Assembly: GCF_023715605.1 (NCBI RefSeq)
Contig: NZ_JAMBOL010000011.1
Coordinates: 1-64,000, forward strand
DNA from: Halalkalibacter oceani
GTDB lineage: Bacteria > Bacillota > Bacilli > Bacillales > Bacillaceae_D
Length of the DNA stretch: 64,000 nucleotides
Direction: 5' to 3'
In this document: piece after piece, positions 62,769 through 64,000 of the stretch
Numbering within the stretch: the first letter of the stretch is position 1
Layout: each line of letters begins with the position of its first letter
Position numbers and translations under genes: made by a program
Notes under the pieces: generated by a model
The model's database searches: none
What the model was told of the DNA's origin: nothing
Seen by the model: only the letters and a program-made list of their open reading frames with translations

Positions 62769-63941
62769 CTAGGACGATCTCTTTTTTTCATTGAGAATAT
62801 GGAAAATCGCTTTTTCCAATGTTTTACGGTTTTTCTCTGTAATTTCCTGTTTGCGCGGGATAGCGGGAATCAGATCAACCGGATCATCCCAGGACGTTGG
62901 CAGTCCGACGTCAGCCTGCTTTTCCCAGGCTTGCCGCCACTCTTTGGCAAGCGGTTCATCCCGCTTAGCGGTTTGGCCGGTCATCTCGAGCCAAATCGAA
63001 GCCCAAGCACGCGGCACGACACGCCAAATATCATAGCCGCCACCACCGACAGCGATCCATTTTCCTCCGCAATATTCATGAGCCATTTCATGGGCGATTT
63101 TCGGAATCGTATGAAAGGTCCTAATGGAGGAACACAGATGAGTCAACGGATCGAGATGGTGGGCATCCGCTCCATTTTGCGTTAAAATGACATCCGGCTT
63201 GAAAAAATCAGCCACCTCGCGAATGGATGCTTCATATACTTCGAGAAAGGAATCATCCTCTGTAAACGCATCAAGCGGCACGTTGATGGAAAAGCCGTAG
63301 CCTTTTCCCGCTCCTTTTTCATGCACTTGCCCGGTCCCCGGAAATAAATAACGCCCCGTTTCATGAATGCTCAACGTACAAACATCGGGATCATCGTAAA
63401 AAGCCCACTGGACCCCGTCGCCGTGATGCGCATCGGTATCGACATACAGCACTCTGGCCCCGTATTTTTTTCGCATGTATTCAATGGCAATCGAGCTGTC
63501 ATTGTAGATGCAAAAGCCCGATGCTTTCCCTTTAAACCCGTGGTGCAGGCCTCCACCGGGATGAAAGGCGTGCAAGGCGGCGCCGCTCATGACTTGATCA
63601 ACGGCTGTCAACGTTCCGCCGACGAGAAGTGAGGCAGCCTCGTGCATCTGCGGGAAGATCGGCGTGTCTTCTGTCCCAAGCCCGTAGTTGTCGGCGACGG
63701 ACTCGGCAAGCGTACCTTCGCTTGCTGCTTTTACAGCTTGAATAAAGGCATCGTCATGAATGAGAGCGATTTCATCTTCGCTTGCCATTCGTGGGGCAAT
63801 AATCTGTTCATCAGAAAGGGCTCCGCTCTTTTTCAATAAATCATACGTAAGGGCAAGCCGCAAATGATTAAAAGGATGCTTTTCGTTAAAGCGGTAAGCT
63901 TGCTGCTCATCTGAAAAAATAAATACGGATGGATGCTTCAT
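62769..63941 (-). CDS. acuC: Acetoin utilization protein AcuC (histone-deacetylase family)
   Basis: About 390 residues with a class I-like histone deacetylase fold. Zinc ligands are Asp and His in VDTDAHHGDGV and a later Asp in QNGADAHHLDP; the charge-relay His pair is in HPGGGLHHGF. In B. subtilis AcuC deacetylates acetyl-CoA synthetase, reversing AcuA, so acetate and acetoin use can be switched on. Three ATGs stand in a row; the third (63941) has the best spacing from CGAGG. It follows acuB directly. Confidence 0.95.
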   Translation of the reverse strand: MKHPSVFIFSDEQQAYRFNEKHPFNHLRLALTYDLLKKSGALSDEQIIAPRMASEDEIALIHDDAFIQAVKAASEGTLAESVADNYGLGTEDTPIFPQMHEAASLLVGGTLTAVDQVMSGAALHAFHPGGGLHHGFKGKASGFCIYNDSSIAIEYMRKKYGARVLYVDTDAHHGDGVQWAFYDDPDVCTLSIHETGRYLFPGTGQVHEKGAGKGYGFSINVPLDAFTEDDSFLEVYEASIREVADFFKPDVILTQNGADAHHLDPLTHLCSSIRTFHTIPKIAHEMAHEYCGGKWIAVGGGGYDIWRVVPRAWASIWLEMTGQTAKRDEPLAKEWRQAWEKQADVGLPTSWDDPVDLIPAIPRKQEITEKNRKTLEKAIFHILNEKKRSS

Positions 63942-63943
63942 CA

Positions 63944-64000
63944 TCATAACCTCGGTTCCCCAGGCCAGATGACTTCATAGCCCTGATTCTCAAGAATACC
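63944..64000 (-). CDS. acuB: C-terminal end of AcuB (partial)
   Basis: The last 18 residues of a gene entering from outside the window: GILENQGYEVIWPGEPRL, then TGA at 63944-63946. A GY-x-V-x-WP end and the position directly before acuC fit AcuB, a CBS/ACT protein of the acu operon. The stop overlaps the first ATG of acuC (ATGA). Confidence 0.75.
   Translation of the reverse strand, partial: GILENQGYEVIWPGEPRL

Overview
This window looks like a chromosomal core segment of a member of the Bacillaceae. Nearly every gene matches a Bacillus subtilis 'yt' region family (ytkD, ytlA/C/D, ytmA, pckA, metK, ytoA, ytpA/B, ytiB, ytqA/B, leuS, ytfP, ytgP, ytzE/G, ytjP/pepV, ytkP, ytlP/Q, amyX, ytmP, ytzH, trmB, ytnP, ytzB, ytoP, ytoQ, ytpP/Q/R, sftA, murC, ytxG/H, aroA(G), ccpA, motPS, acuC, acuB), in largely the order I recall for B. 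subtilis. Shine-Dalgarno sequences are strong (AAGGAGG-like), TTG/GTG starts are frequent, and Gram-positive leader RNAs (SAM-I, T-box) are present. The identification rests on protein families and synteny from memory, not on a database search. I saw no tRNA, rRNA, CRISPR array, prophage or defence island.

Layout. 1-1030: the 3' end of a group II intron, a YwpF-like gene and a cluster of four hairpins. 1.1-6.4 kb: an MFS transporter, the NUDIX hydrolase ytkD, the ytlD-ytlC-ytlA ABC importer and the hydrolase ytmA. 6.4-10 kb: divergent pckA (CcpN-type operator on its promoter) and metK (SAM-I riboswitch). 10-15.4 kb: a DUF1540 peptide, ytoA, ytpA-ytpB, ytiB and the coupled ytqA-ytqB tRNA-modification pair. 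15.4-22 kb: T-box-controlled leuS, a DinB-fold enzyme, a MerR-SDR operon, a DnaA-box cluster and ytfP. 22-31 kb: a small membrane protein, DUF3231, the MurJ-type flippase ytgP, two tandem SEDS genes, a pseudouridine synthase, a DeoR-type regulator and pepV. 31-41.6 kb: a cysteine synthase paralogue, ytlP-lrgA-lrgB, ytlQ, a structured leader before an orphan HicB-like gene, purU, amyX, ytmP, ytzH, trmB and ytnP. 41.6-53.8 kb: peptidases, ytoQ, a lipoprotein/EIIC-like pair, ytpP-Q-R, sftA, a nicotinate phosphoribosyltransferase and murC. 53.9-64 kb: an M29 aminopeptidase, a SigB-type ytxGH operon, a large FtsA-like protein, aroA(G), ccpA-motP-motS and acuC-acuB.

Themes. Cell envelope and division are heavily represented (ytgP, two SEDS genes, murC, sftA, lrgAB, the FtsA-like gene). 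Carbon control is visible as ccpA, acuBC, and pckA with a CcpN site. Translation and tRNA genes include leuS, trmB, ytqA/B, ytpR and ytzG.

The least ordinary signals are non-coding or architectural: the DnaA-box cluster at 20600-20741; a promoter plus structured leader at 34712-35008; families of near-identical intergenic hairpins; and the repeated C-terminal modules of the FtsA-like protein. I did not find a convincing new multi-gene system; these are the leads I would follow.
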